Positions 6,994 to 15,101 of a DNA stretch of 16,835 bases are shown here, in pieces. The notes under the pieces are model-generated. The model had not been told where the DNA came from and made no database searches. It was given only the letters and a program-made list of their open reading frames with translations. Location: NCBI GenBank assembly GCA_002085465.1, contig NBML01000022.1, forward strand, positions 1 through 16,835. Direction: 5' to 3'. Positions within the stretch are counted from its first letter, which is position 1. Each line of letters begins with the position of its first letter. This DNA is from Desulfobacteraceae bacterium 4572_89 (lineage in GTDB: Bacteria; Desulfobacterota; Desulfobacteria; Desulfobacterales; Desulfobacteraceae). Both the position numbers and the translations under genes were made by a program.

Positions 6994-8514
6994 ATGAAAA
7001 CTATTGTTGTTGCAGGATGGGGCCAGGTCACACAGCCCAAAGAGATAGAATATACTCCAAAGGACCCCATGGGACTGATGATAGAGGCATCCCTGGAAGC
7101 AGGGCAAAGACTTGCAGACCCCAGCGCTCTGACACGGCTGGACGGCATTATGGTGGTAAAGAGCCTGAGCACCCATTATGAGGCGCCTGGAACCGAACTG
7201 GCTGCCCGGCTGGGAGCTTCACCAAAATTCATACACACCTCAAAAATTGGTGGGAATTCCCCCCAGACCCTTATCAACAAAGCCGCAGGAATGATAGCCA
7301 GAAATGAACTTGATTCTGTACTGGTGGTGGGAGCTGAAGCCTATGTCCCAAGATCTGTAAATAATAAAAGTCCTGAAAATAATAAAAAACATGGCAATAA
7401 CTTTGGCAGTTCACTTTTGCAGGGTATCCCCCAGGACTATTCCGGTGATGATGCTGCTGGGTCCACTCCCCTTGAAAATTTTTACGGCATTGAACATCCC
7501 ATGCAGGGATTTCCTCTGTTTGAGACAGCCCTGTGGGCAGCTTCCGGGCTGGACATTACCGAATATATGCACAAGGTGGCCAGCCTGTGGTCAGGCTTCA
7601 GCCAGGTGGCGGCCAGCCACCCCCATTCCTGGAGCAAAACAATCCGGACCCCAGGGGAAATCATTACCCCTGGCCTTCATAACCGCCCCATTGCCTTTCC
7701 CTATAATAAATTTATGAACGCCTTTGTCACAGTGGATCAGGGCGCTGCCGTGATACTCATGTCCGGGGAGGCTGCAAAAAAACATTCTAATATAAACAGG
7801 AAGACTGTTTATTTTCTTGGGGGTGGTTATGCAGAAGACCGACAGCGGTTCATGATCCAGAAGTCGGATTTCACATCAAGCCCTCCCTTAAAAGCCTCCG
7901 TTGAAAAAGCTTTGCACCGGTCAGGACTGAATATTTCGGATATTGAGTGTTTTGATCTTTATTCCTGCTTTCCCTGTGCTGTCTCCATTGCCAGGAAAAT
8001 GATGAACCTACAGGAAAATGATCCAAGACCCCTCACCCTCACCGGAGGCCTGGGATTTTTCGGAGGGCCTGGCAACAATTACAATCTCCATGCCATTGCC
8101 ACCCTTGTGGATATGATCAGCAAGGGCGAGAAAAAAACCGGCCTTGTCACTGCCCTGGGATGGTTTATGTACAAACATGCTGCTGGAATCTACTCCAGCA
8201 TGCCTCCAATGAAAAGTATTGAGACCAATGATCTTGAGGATGACAAAAACCATCTGGCTGGTCCGACTCCCCTTACGATTGACGACCAGGCCTCTGGCAG
8301 GGGCATAATTGAAACCTATACAATTATCTATAACCATGACCAATCTCCTGCCTATGCAGTCCTCTATGGAAGAACCACCAAAGGATTAAGATTCATTGCC
8401 AAGACATTACCTGACCCGGAAATTTTTCAAACCCTGTCATCCAAAAACATGGTGGGAGAATCAATAACTCTTAAATTTGATCTGAAAAGCAAACAGACCA
8501 TTGGTTTATTTTAA
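6994..8514 (+). CDS. Thiolase-like protein, TLP1 type, with C-terminal OB-like domain
   Basis: A 506-residue thiolase-superfamily protein. I chose the ATG at 6994 (AAAAGG 9 bases upstream), not the in-frame TTG at 6976. The N-terminal half has the fold features MKTIVVAGWGQ and DSVLVVGAEAY, but where thiolases carry the Cys nucleophile (CGSG) it has GGNSPQ (86-91). The C-terminal half has FDLYSCFPCAV (320-330) and GGPGNNYNLHAIA in place of the GHP block. Residues about 431-504 (TYTIIYNHDQSPAYAVLYGR onward) resemble the extra C-terminal domain of mycobacterial thiolase-like protein 1 (PF18313). Relatives are often named acetyl-CoA acetyltransferase or lipid-transfer protein. With the usual Cys missing, classical thiolase chemistry is doubtful; CoA-ester binding or another acyl reaction is more likely. 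Confidence 0.8.
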   Translation: MKTIVVAGWGQVTQPKEIEYTPKDPMGLMIEASLEAGQRLADPSALTRLDGIMVVKSLSTHYEAPGTELAARLGASPKFIHTSKIGGNSPQTLINKAAGMIARNELDSVLVVGAEAYVPRSVNNKSPENNKKHGNNFGSSLLQGIPQDYSGDDAAGSTPLENFYGIEHPMQGFPLFETALWAASGLDITEYMHKVASLWSGFSQVAASHPHSWSKTIRTPGEIITPGLHNRPIAFPYNKFMNAFVTVDQGAAVILMSGEAAKKHSNINRKTVYFLGGGYAEDRQRFMIQKSDFTSSPPLKASVEKALHRSGLNISDIECFDLYSCFPCAVSIARKMMNLQENDPRPLTLTGGLGFFGGPGNNYNLHAIATLVDMISKGEKKTGLVTALGWFMYKHAAGIYSSMPPMKSIETNDLEDDKNHLAGPTPLTIDDQASGRGIIETYTIIYNHDQSPAYAVLYGRTTKGLRFIAKTLPDPEIFQTLSSKNMVGESITLKFDLKSKQTIGLF

Positions 8515-8541
8515 ATACCAATTCGTTTTACCAGCTCTTTC

Positions 8542-8570
8542 TTGACTATAATCCCAATAAATCTTATCTT
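8542..8570 (+). promoter_or_regulatory. Sigma-70-like promoter for the zinc ribbon/pseudokinase/protease gene
   Basis: TTGACT (8542-8547), a 17-base spacer, then TATCTT (8565-8570). The spacing is ideal and the hexamers match consensus 5 of 6 and 4 of 6. It lies about 85 bases before the Shine-Dalgarno and ATG at 8657, in the gap after the TLP1-like gene. The rest of the 8515-8656 gap is AT-rich with no clear terminator for the upstream gene. Confidence 0.45.
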
Positions 8571-8656
8571 AATATAAAGGCCTCATATTATAAGGCAAAC
8601 ACTGGTTTACCAGGAATCACCCGGCAAACTTATAAAAAATGCAAAGGGGGTCTGAT

Positions 8657-8740
8657 ATGAAACAATGCACCTCCTGCGGATAAATTATCGCCCAGAAAAT
8701 TACAACATGCCCGGCATGCGGCAGCCACCTTGTTGCCGGG
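8657..8740 (+). pseudogene. N-terminal zinc-ribbon segment interrupted by in-frame TAA
   Basis: An ATG at 8657 with a strong Shine-Dalgarno (AAAGGGGG at 8643-8650) opens MKQCTSCG, then TAA (8681-8683), then in the same frame IIAQKITTCPACGSHLVAG leading straight into the ATG at 8741. Removing the stop restores a CxxC-x10-CxxC zinc ribbon of the kind often found at the N-terminus of such membrane proteins; a lysine (AAA) usually follows CG, so one A-to-T change explains the stop. The frame continues without shift into the 717-codon gene. This is a nonsense mutation, a sequencing error, or an arrangement in which translation restarts at 8741. Confidence 0.75.
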
Positions 8741-10894
8741 ATGAAGTCCATTGATGACTATAAAATCCAGAAAATCATCCATGAAGGCCGTTCCTCCATT
8801 GTATGCCGGGCTCTTAAAAAAAACAGCAAGACACCGGTGAGTATACGGCTGTTTACTGATCAGTCTGGAGTGGATATCTTGATCCCCAGGGATAAAACCA
8901 GGGATTTAAGCGTAAAAATCAATTATAAATTATCCAGGTTTTTAGATGCAAGGGCAACCCACCACGGCCCCATGCTCCAGAAGCTTTTAACCTGCCACCC
9001 CGATATAATAAATAACCGGGCCATTGATTTTCGCACCAGCATCTGGTCACTGGGTAAAATTTTCATTGAATTATTGACCGCCGACCACAACCTCAAGGAT
9101 TTTTCATCAAAGGTGGACAAAATCAAAGGTCTGGATCCTGAACTTGGGATTTTGATTAAAATAATGCTGTCCGATGACCCTGACTTAAGACCCCATACAA
9201 TGGCCAGGGTAGTAGCGGTCCTTTCCCGGATACTGGACAGAATTCCCCATTCAGATCTTCATCATCATCCGAAAAAAAGAATGCCAAAACTGCTCAAGGA
9301 ATTAAACTGGTTTAAACGCATGGTGATTTTTCTTCTTGTTATTATTGTTGGAATTGTTGCCATGTATACTGCCGCATGGTTTTATATGGATTTCAAAAAA
9401 AATAAAAAAGAAATGGTTTTTTCAGATTTTATTGAATCCTATGCAGATTCCATGGGATTTTTAATGGTGGAATACTGCCTCAGGGATTCATCAAATCAGG
9501 TGGTGTATGAAAACAAGGTAGAGGGAACTGCATTTCTGGTGGACAAGCAGGGATATCTTTTGACCAACCGCCATGTTGCCTGCCCCTGGCTTGAAGATAC
9601 AACCCTTTTCAATATTTTTAATCAATATAGGCTCATGGGAAAAAATCTTGAATTTGAGCATCGCATGTTCCTATGGTTTGAAGGGGAAAAAGCCTTTAAC
9701 CGCCTGCCTGCCCTGAGAAACAGCCCGGAGCTGTCTGATTCCTATTACCTGCCATCTGCCTTCAGGTCCGATGGCAAAAGCAATTTGCGTATTGTTGGAG
9801 TGCCAAGGGCCTCAAGCAAAACAGGAGAGAGGATTAATTCTCCCTTTAAACATGATTTTGCCGTATTAAAAATCGATAAAATTCCTGAAAACCGCATCCC
9901 CCTTCCCCTGGAAACCAAGGTTGACGCGGAAGATATCCCGCGTCTTTCACCTGTGATCATCCTGGGCTTCCCCCTTGGGAACAGAACCCAGTATGACCAT
10001 ATTAACGCCAGCATCACAAGGGGACATGTCAGGCGGACCTCCAAGGAAATCATCCAGGTGGATTCTTCCATTTACAAGGGAAACAGCGGAGGACCGGCAG
10101 TAAATTCCAGGGGCCGGGTCCTAGGCATTGCATCCGGCGTGGTCACGGACCAGACAACAAGTTATATTCCCATTCATACCCCTTTGTCAGATTTCGGATT
10201 GATCCTTCCCATTGCAAGACCGGCAGAATTTGTTGAAAAGCTAAAGGCAGGCCAGCCAAAATGGAATGGAATTCTGGATTTCAACCTGGATATAAAATTA
10301 AAAGACATCCTTGCCCTTGCATTGGAACATAAATACAGAGAGGCAGCCTCCCTGACCGATACCATGCTTAAAACCAGCAATGATCCTGTATTGCTCTTTA
10401 CTGCTGCTGTGCTCCATTTTTGCAGCAATGATATGGACAAGAGCCGTGACCTTTTCTCCCAGGTGATTTCCATTGAAGGAGAAAACACCATATCCAAACT
10501 CATGCTCCATTTTTCCAGACCCTGCAGGGAAACCGCTCTGAGCCTCAGCCTCGGGCTGCTGAGAGGAGAAATTCTCAAATTCACAACCACCCCCGGAAAA
10601 GCAAATGAAAACCTTAAAAAATTCCAGGCCCATACCCGGGATCCCTGGTACAGGATTATAAGCAAAAACCTTGTTCTGGGAACTCCTGAAAAAGATCTTG
10701 TAAAACTTGCCGGCAACAATCCGGAAAAATTAATCACCCTCCAGACAGCCCTGGGTCTCTGGGCCGAAGGTGATGGGGACAAAGAAACGGCTGCTCACCA
10801 CTATAGAGAAGCTTTGAGCACCTATCTGGATGGATGGAACGAATATGATCTGGCCCTGGCCAGAATTACCCGATTCCGTAAAGATACTGACTGA
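8741..10894 (+). CDS. Membrane-anchored trypsin-like serine protease with degenerate Ser/Thr kinase domain
   Basis: 717 residues from the ATG at 8741, which lacks a good Shine-Dalgarno; the ancestral start is probably 8657. Residues 7-36 resemble the N-lobe of a Hanks-type kinase (IHEGRSSIVCRA, VSIRLF), and 45-165 resemble the later C-lobe (VKINYKLS at the DFG position, SIWSLGKIFIELL, DDPDLRP). The alpha-C and HRDxKxxN catalytic-loop region is missing, so it cannot be an active kinase. One helix (194-214) crosses the membrane. Residues 240-500 form a trypsin/DegP-like protease with apparent triad H278 (LTNRHVA), D372 (KHDFAVLKI) and S449 (YKGNSGGPAV), probably periplasmic. Residues 510-717 are helical, TPR-like. 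No PDZ domain is visible. Likely role: envelope sensing or proteolysis (inference). It converges on rarA with a 27-base gap. Confidence 0.85.
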   Translation: MKSIDDYKIQKIIHEGRSSIVCRALKKNSKTPVSIRLFTDQSGVDILIPRDKTRDLSVKINYKLSRFLDARATHHGPMLQKLLTCHPDIINNRAIDFRTSIWSLGKIFIELLTADHNLKDFSSKVDKIKGLDPELGILIKIMLSDDPDLRPHTMARVVAVLSRILDRIPHSDLHHHPKKRMPKLLKELNWFKRMVIFLLVIIVGIVAMYTAAWFYMDFKKNKKEMVFSDFIESYADSMGFLMVEYCLRDSSNQVVYENKVEGTAFLVDKQGYLLTNRHVACPWLEDTTLFNIFNQYRLMGKNLEFEHRMFLWFEGEKAFNRLPALRNSPELSDSYYLPSAFRSDGKSNLRIVGVPRASSKTGERINSPFKHDFAVLKIDKIPENRIPLPLETKVDAEDIPRLSPVIILGFPLGNRTQYDHINASITRGHVRRTSKEIIQVDSSIYKGNSGGPAVNSRGRVLGIASGVVTDQTTSYIPIHTPLSDFGLILPIARPAEFVEKLKAGQPKWNGILDFNLDIKLKDILALALEHKYREAASLTDTMLKTSNDPVLLFTAAVLHFCSNDMDKSRDLFSQVISIEGENTISKLMLHFSRPCRETALSLSLGLLRGEILKFTTTPGKANENLKKFQAHTRDPWYRIISKNLVLGTPEKDLVKLAGNNPEKLITLQTALGLWAEGDGDKETAAHHYREALSTYLDGWNEYDLALARITRFRKDTD

Positions 10895-10921
10895 TCAGCA
10901 CCTGTTTTCTGCCTTATTTTT

Positions 10922-12241
10922 TCAACTCTTATTCTTTAGATCAAGCCAGGCATCAAGCCGCTGTTTTACGATTTTTTCATACCCCCTTTGAACGGGAAAA
11001 TAAAACCGCTGGTCTTCCAGGATCTTAGGAAGGTATGACTGGGGTATATACCCATCCTTATGATCATGGGCATATTTATATCCTTTACCGTAGCCCATGC
11101 TTTTCATCAGAGACGTGGGGGCATTGCGAATATGCAGGGGCACGGACTGGTACCCGGTTGTTTCAACCGCCTTCTTTACAGCCTTATGGGCTGAATAAAC
11201 CGCATTGCTCTTGGGGGCGGTGGCAAGATATACAGCAGCCTGGAACAGGGAACCGTCTCCTTCGGGACGGCCCAGGATTCTAAAGGATTCGCCTGCATTC
11301 AGGGCCATTGTCAAGGCCCCGGGATCGGCCAGGCCAATATCTTCGGTTGCAAACCTAATCATCCGCCTGAGCATATAATAGGGGTCATCCCCGGCCATAA
11401 GCATTCTTTCAAGCCAGTATATGGCTGCGTCCGGGTCAGAACCCCGAAGGCTTTTGATAAACGCTGAAATCAAATTATAATGTTCTTCACCAGCCCTGTC
11501 ATATAAAAGAGATTTTTTTTCAATGGCCTTTTCAATGTCCCGGGCTGAAATAATTTTTCCCGGACCAAAATGCAGGGCTGCAGCTTCAAGATTGGTCAGG
11601 GCAATGCGGGCATCCCCTTCAGACACCCTGGCAATGTGTGAAAGTGCTTCCAGGGAAAAACTCTCTTCAGCCCTGGCAAGGCCCTTTTGAGTATCTGTCA
11701 GCGCCCGCTTTAAAATTTGAATAATATGCCCGGGATCAAGGTTTTTCAAAGTAAAAACCCTGCACCTGGAAACCAGGGCAGGATTAACCTCAAAGGATGG
11801 ATTTTCAGTGGTGGCTCCCACAAGGGTGATCAGCCCGTTTTCAACATGGAACAAAAAGGCATCCTGCTGGGCCTTGTTAAACCTGTGGATCTCATCCACA
11901 AAGAGTATGGTCCTTCTTTTGTAAAGCCTCCTTCTTTCCTCTGCCCTGTCAATGATCCCCCGGATATCCTTTACCCCGGATAGAACTGCTGAAATCCGGA
12001 CAAACTCGCTCTGGGTGCCCCTGGCTATGATATTGGCAAGGGTTGTCTTGCCACACCCGGGCGGTCCCCAGAGAATCATGGAAAAAACCCGGTCATTTTC
12101 AATGGCCTCATGCAAAAGACTGCCCTGGGCTGTGATTACCTCCTGGCCCACCAACTCGCTTAATCTGGCCGGCCGCATACGGTCGGCCAGGGGAGCTGAC
12201 ATGCCCATATCTTTTTGGGCAATTGATTCAAACAAATCCAT
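10922..12241 (-). CDS. rarA: Replication-associated recombination protein A (AAA+ ATPase)
   Basis: RarA/MgsA (WRNIP1 family), a clamp-loader-like AAA+ ATPase acting at stalled or damaged replication forks. Visible are the N-terminal [17 protein letters not shown], Walker [10 protein letters not shown] (59-67), Walker [17 protein letters not shown], sensor-1 [12 protein letters not shown], arginine finger in SRCRVF (R159), and the C-terminal tetramerisation region with [22 protein letters not shown] and [21 protein letters not shown]. At 439 aa the length is typical. The start ATG (12241) overlaps the der stop as TGATG, so translation is probably coupled to der. It ends 27 bases from the convergent protease gene with no obvious terminator between them. 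Confidence 0.96.
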   Translation of the reverse strand: MDLFESIAQKDMGMSAPLADRMRPARLSELVGQEVITAQGSLLHEAIENDRVFSMILWGPPGCGKTTLANIIARGTQSEFVRISAVLSGVKDIRGIIDRAEERRRLYKRRTILFVDEIHRFNKAQQDAFLFHVENGLITLVGATTENPSFEVNPALVSRCRVFTLKNLDPGHIIQILKRALTDTQKGLARAEESFSLEALSHIARVSEGDARIALTNLEAAALHFGPGKIISARDIEKAIEKKSLLYDRAGEEHYNLISAFIKSLRGSDPDAAIYWLERMLMAGDDPYYMLRRMIRFATEDIGLADPGALTMALNAGESFRILGRPEGDGSLFQAAVYLATAPKSNAVYSAHKAVKKAVETTGYQSVPLHIRNAPTSLMKSMGYGKGYKYAHDHKDGYIPQSYLPKILEDQRFYFPVQRGYEKIVKQRLDAWLDLKNKS

Positions 12242-13692
12242 CAGGATGAATTTTTCCTGTCCCGTTCTCTTTTTTTCCGGCTCTGATCTTTCCTCTGCTT
12301 CTGCATTTTGGTTGTTATTTTTCTTTTTTTCTTCTTAATCCGTTCAAATTCCTTTGTATTCCCGGAAAAATCTATTTTTCCTGTTTTTTCCCTGAAATTA
12401 AGTCTTATGGGTGTGAGGCTCAAAGGGATCATCTGTCTTAACTGGTTAACCAGGTATCTTTTATAGGAAAAATGGACTGCCTTGGGATAATTGACAAAAC
12501 AGACAAAACACGGGGGTTTGGCAGCCACCTGGGTGGAATAAAAAAACCTCAGCCGCCTGCCCTTGTACAGAGAGGGTTCCTCCCTGTAAACCGCATCCTC
12601 AATGATCCTGTTCAACACCCCTGTGCTGATTCGATGGCAATATTCCCTGTAAACCTTGACCACTTCATCCAGAATCTTATGGCACCGCTGGCCAGTCAGG
12701 GCGGAGATGGTCATGGCAGGAGCATAGGCAAGAAATTTTGACATCTGCCTGAGTTCCTTGAGAAATTCTTTCTGACTTTTATCATCCTTGTCCACGAGAT
12801 CCCATTTATTTAAAAGGAAAATAGCTCCACAACCTCTTTTTTCTGCATATCCGGCAATGGTGATGTCCTGATCTGTGATGCCTTCCTCGGTATCAATGAG
12901 GATCAGGGCAACATCACAGTCGTCCATGCTGTCCAGGGCCTTGAGAATGGAAAATTTTTCCAGTTTTTCCCTGACCTTGCCCTTACGCCGGATGCCGGCT
13001 GTATCCTTTAAAACAAACTGCCGCCCCCTGTGGGTAACGCTCAGTTCAATGGCATCCCTGGTGGTACCGGCCTTTTCATTAACCACCACCCTTTGTTCCC
13101 CAAATATTCGATTGGCAAGGGATGATTTCCCCACATTGGGCCGGCCCACGATGGCAATTCTAATGGGTGCATCTTCCTTGTCTTCCTCAACTACCTCTTC
13201 CGGGAATCCCTGGACAAGATCATCCAGAAAATCCCCCACACCAACCCCATGCTCTGCAGAGACATAATAAAACTTATCAATGCCCAGGGAATAAAAATCC
13301 CCCAGCTCATCCTCCTGTTTATGATTTTCAATTTTATTGATTAGATAAAAAACAGGCTTTTCAGTCTTGCGCAGCAGATCTGCCAGATCCCGGTCATAGG
13401 GAGAAAGGCCGGACCGGCCGTCCATAATGAATACCAGGACATCTGCCTGTTCCACGGCAACAGAAAGCTGTTCCTTAATCTGGGAGGCAAAATAATCATC
13501 ATCAGCGCTTAAAAATCCACCCGTATCAATCACGGTAAATGGCTTATCTTCCCACATGGCATCTGCATAATGCCGATCCCTTGTCACCCCGGGCATATCA
13601 TCCACAAGGGCCTTGCGTGACCGGATAATTCTATTAAAAAGTGTGGATTTCCCCACATTGGGCCGGCCAAGAAGGGCCACAACAGGTTTCAT
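12241..13692 (-). CDS. der: GTPase Der (EngA), 50S ribosome assembly
   Basis: Essential tandem-domain GTPase for large-subunit maturation. GTPase domain 1: P-loop GRPNVGKST (9-17), DTGG (56-59), G4 NKIE (119-122). GTPase domain 2: GRPNVGKSS (183-191), DTAG (230-233), G4 NKWD (295-298). A KH-like C-terminal domain follows (CFVCFVNYPKAVHFSYKRYL), then a strongly basic tail (450-483, KKKKRK and RKKRERDRK) suited to rRNA contact. The G4 of domain 1 has Glu where Asp is usual. 483 aa is in the normal range. The ATG at 13692 has GGAGG 9 bases upstream. The stop overlaps the rarA start by one base. No promoter is evident in the 80-base gap upstream, so it is probably read from the promoter at 14167-14195. 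Confidence 0.97.
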   Translation of the reverse strand: MKPVVALLGRPNVGKSTLFNRIIRSRKALVDDMPGVTRDRHYADAMWEDKPFTVIDTGGFLSADDDYFASQIKEQLSVAVEQADVLVFIMDGRSGLSPYDRDLADLLRKTEKPVFYLINKIENHKQEDELGDFYSLGIDKFYYVSAEHGVGVGDFLDDLVQGFPEEVVEEDKEDAPIRIAIVGRPNVGKSSLANRIFGEQRVVVNEKAGTTRDAIELSVTHRGRQFVLKDTAGIRRKGKVREKLEKFSILKALDSMDDCDVALILIDTEEGITDQDITIAGYAEKRGCGAIFLLNKWDLVDKDDKSQKEFLKELRQMSKFLAYAPAMTISALTGQRCHKILDEVVKVYREYCHRISTGVLNRIIEDAVYREEPSLYKGRRLRFFYSTQVAAKPPCFVCFVNYPKAVHFSYKRYLVNQLRQMIPLSLTPIRLNFREKTGKIDFSGNTKEFERIKKKKRKITTKMQKQRKDQSRKKRERDRKNSS

Positions 13693-13772
13693 ATATTTTA
13701 ACCTCCGAAAATTTTTAGAAAATCACTTGTGAAGGGGATTTGAAATTTTTTTATCAAATGCAGAAGCAAAAC

Positions 13773-14072
13773 TCACACATACAAATCAATCTCCAAAGCC
13801 TGCTTTTTTTGTCTGAACTCCTTTTCAACCCTATTTTTCTCCTGGAGATATTCTCTTTCCAGATTTTGAGATTCGTTTTTGTATTTTTGTTCCAGGGTTG
13901 CTTCCTTTTTTGCATAGACCTGTTGGAGTTCTTTTGCTTTTTGAGAAAGGTTTACTTCATCATTGATAGTATTTTGATTTTTAGAAAAAGAATGGCCTGT
14001 AACCCTGGTTGAGAAGTTCAGTTGATCCTGGTATCCGCTAAAAAAATTAATATTGGATGTTGTGGTCAACAT
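13773..14072 (-). CDS. Small coiled-coil protein of unknown function
   Basis: A 99-residue protein with GAGGAAAG about 8 bases before its ATG. Residues 1-40 are polar and Asn/Ser/Thr-rich (NINFFSGYQDQLNFSTRV); residues about 42-96 are a continuous charged helix with heptad-like spacing (QKAKELQQVYAKKEATLEQK, then ERE, EKE and RQKKQALE). No membrane segment, signal peptide or cysteine is present. It has its own consensus promoter inside the gap after motA and leads into der 80 bases later. Proximity to the stator genes could mean a flagellar or cell-surface role, but that is only context. I do not recognise a family. Confidence 0.75.
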   Translation of the reverse strand: MLTTTSNINFFSGYQDQLNFSTRVTGHSFSKNQNTINDEVNLSQKAKELQQVYAKKEATLEQKYKNESQNLEREYLQEKNRVEKEFRQKKQALEIDLYV

Positions 14073-14166
14073 TTTTCTTTCCTCATTGACACTGGTGTTA
14101 CGATAATTTGATATGACCAGAATGGGAATTAATAATTCTCACCATAAAATCTACCATACTCTACAA

Positions 14167-14195
14167 AATATACTTTTTAATTGTCCCATTGTCAA
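14167..14195 (-). promoter_or_regulatory. Consensus sigma-70 promoter for the coiled-coil gene (and likely der-rarA)
   Basis: On the minus strand TTGACA (14195-14190), exactly 17 bases, then TATATT (14172-14167). The -35 is perfect and the -10 matches 5 of 6, making this the best promoter in the window. The start site would fall near 14160, giving a leader of about 88 bases that contains the short inverted repeat GAATT-AAT-AATTC. It separates the motB-motA unit from the coiled-coil/der/rarA unit. Confidence 0.7.
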
Positions 14196-14203
14196 TTTTT
14201 TTA

Positions 14204-15058
14204 TCAGGCATCCTCCCGGACTTCTTTTGATAAATTTAATTTTTGACTTATCTTTTCATAGGATACAAAACGACCCTGCCGCGCCGAAGGAGTCAAAAAT
14301 GATATGAGCTTTCGTTCCATCATTCTTGGGTGCAGATCATCGGACATGGCCATCACACCTTCAGTAATAATTTTTTGAAGAAAAAGTTCCTGGGCAGTTC
14401 TCTCCCTTATGTTTGCAGCAAAGGGCAGGAACAAAAAATTTGCAAGAACGATCCCGTAAAGGGTTGATGTAAGGGCAACCGGAATTGTTACCATAATTAT
14501 TGCTGAATCACCCTGTCCGGCAAGCATTCCAACCAGACCCACAACACTGCCCACAAGACCAAAGGAAGGCGCCACATCTGCCATGGTTTGAAGAACCCTT
14601 CTGGTTTCATCCCTCCTCATCCGAAAAAAATACATTTCAGCAGTTAATGACTCTCTGATTTGTTCCTTTGAAAACCCGTCAACCAGAAGTCCCAGGGCCT
14701 GACGCAAGAAGACAATGCTTGTTTCTTCTTCTTCATCCTGGAGGGCCAGCAAGCCTTTCAGCTTTTTTTTCACAGACAGATTCACAAGAATTTCAACGAT
14801 TTCATTGGGACTTTTCACAGATTTCCCATAGGATGATTTCAATACCTTTAAAAGGATTTCAATCCTTTTCATATTATAACTGAGAAAAGTTGCTCCAAAC
14901 GTACCGCCGATAATGATTAAAAACCCGGATAGATTCAGATAAAGACCTGGATTACCGTGGATAAGGAACCCTGAAAAAAAAAGAAATACACATATAACTA
15001 TTCCGAATATATTCTTTCTGGACTGCTTTAAAAAAAAACTGTGCTCAGATGCAATCAT
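14204..15058 (-). CDS. motA: MotA/PomA-like stator ion-channel subunit
   Basis: Inner-membrane stator component of the MotA/TolQ/ExbB family, coupling ion flow to torque with MotB. Four helices: about 17-34, 39-60, 162-180 and 188-212, with the cytoplasmic loop between helices 2 and 3 that is typical of MotA. The family signature is clear: RRDETRRVLQTMADVAPSFG, LVGSVVGLVGML, PVALTSTLYGIVLANFLFLP and AANIRERTAQEL. Prolines P164 and P193 match the conserved ones in helices 3 and 4. At 284 aa there is no long coiled-coil tail, unlike ZorA of Zorya systems. The ATG at 15058 has GGGGGAA just upstream. It lies 43 bases after the motB-like gene, so they form one unit. Confidence 0.9.
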   Translation of the reverse strand: MIASEHSFFLKQSRKNIFGIVICVFLFFSGFLIHGNPGLYLNLSGFLIIIGGTFGATFLSYNMKRIEILLKVLKSSYGKSVKSPNEIVEILVNLSVKKKLKGLLALQDEEEETSIVFLRQALGLLVDGFSKEQIRESLTAEMYFFRMRRDETRRVLQTMADVAPSFGLVGSVVGLVGMLAGQGDSAIIMVTIPVALTSTLYGIVLANFLFLPFAANIRERTAQELFLQKIITEGVMAMSDDLHPRMMERKLISFLTPSARQGRFVSYEKISQKLNLSKEVREDA

Positions 15059-15101
15059 TTTGTTCCCCCATTTTTTTCACGATGGCTTATAAAATTTATG
15101 T

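Noticed and set aside
10174..10782. Minus-strand open frame (202 codons) opposite the protease gene
   Set aside because: Antisense to conserved protease sequence; Ser/Arg-rich product without domain features.
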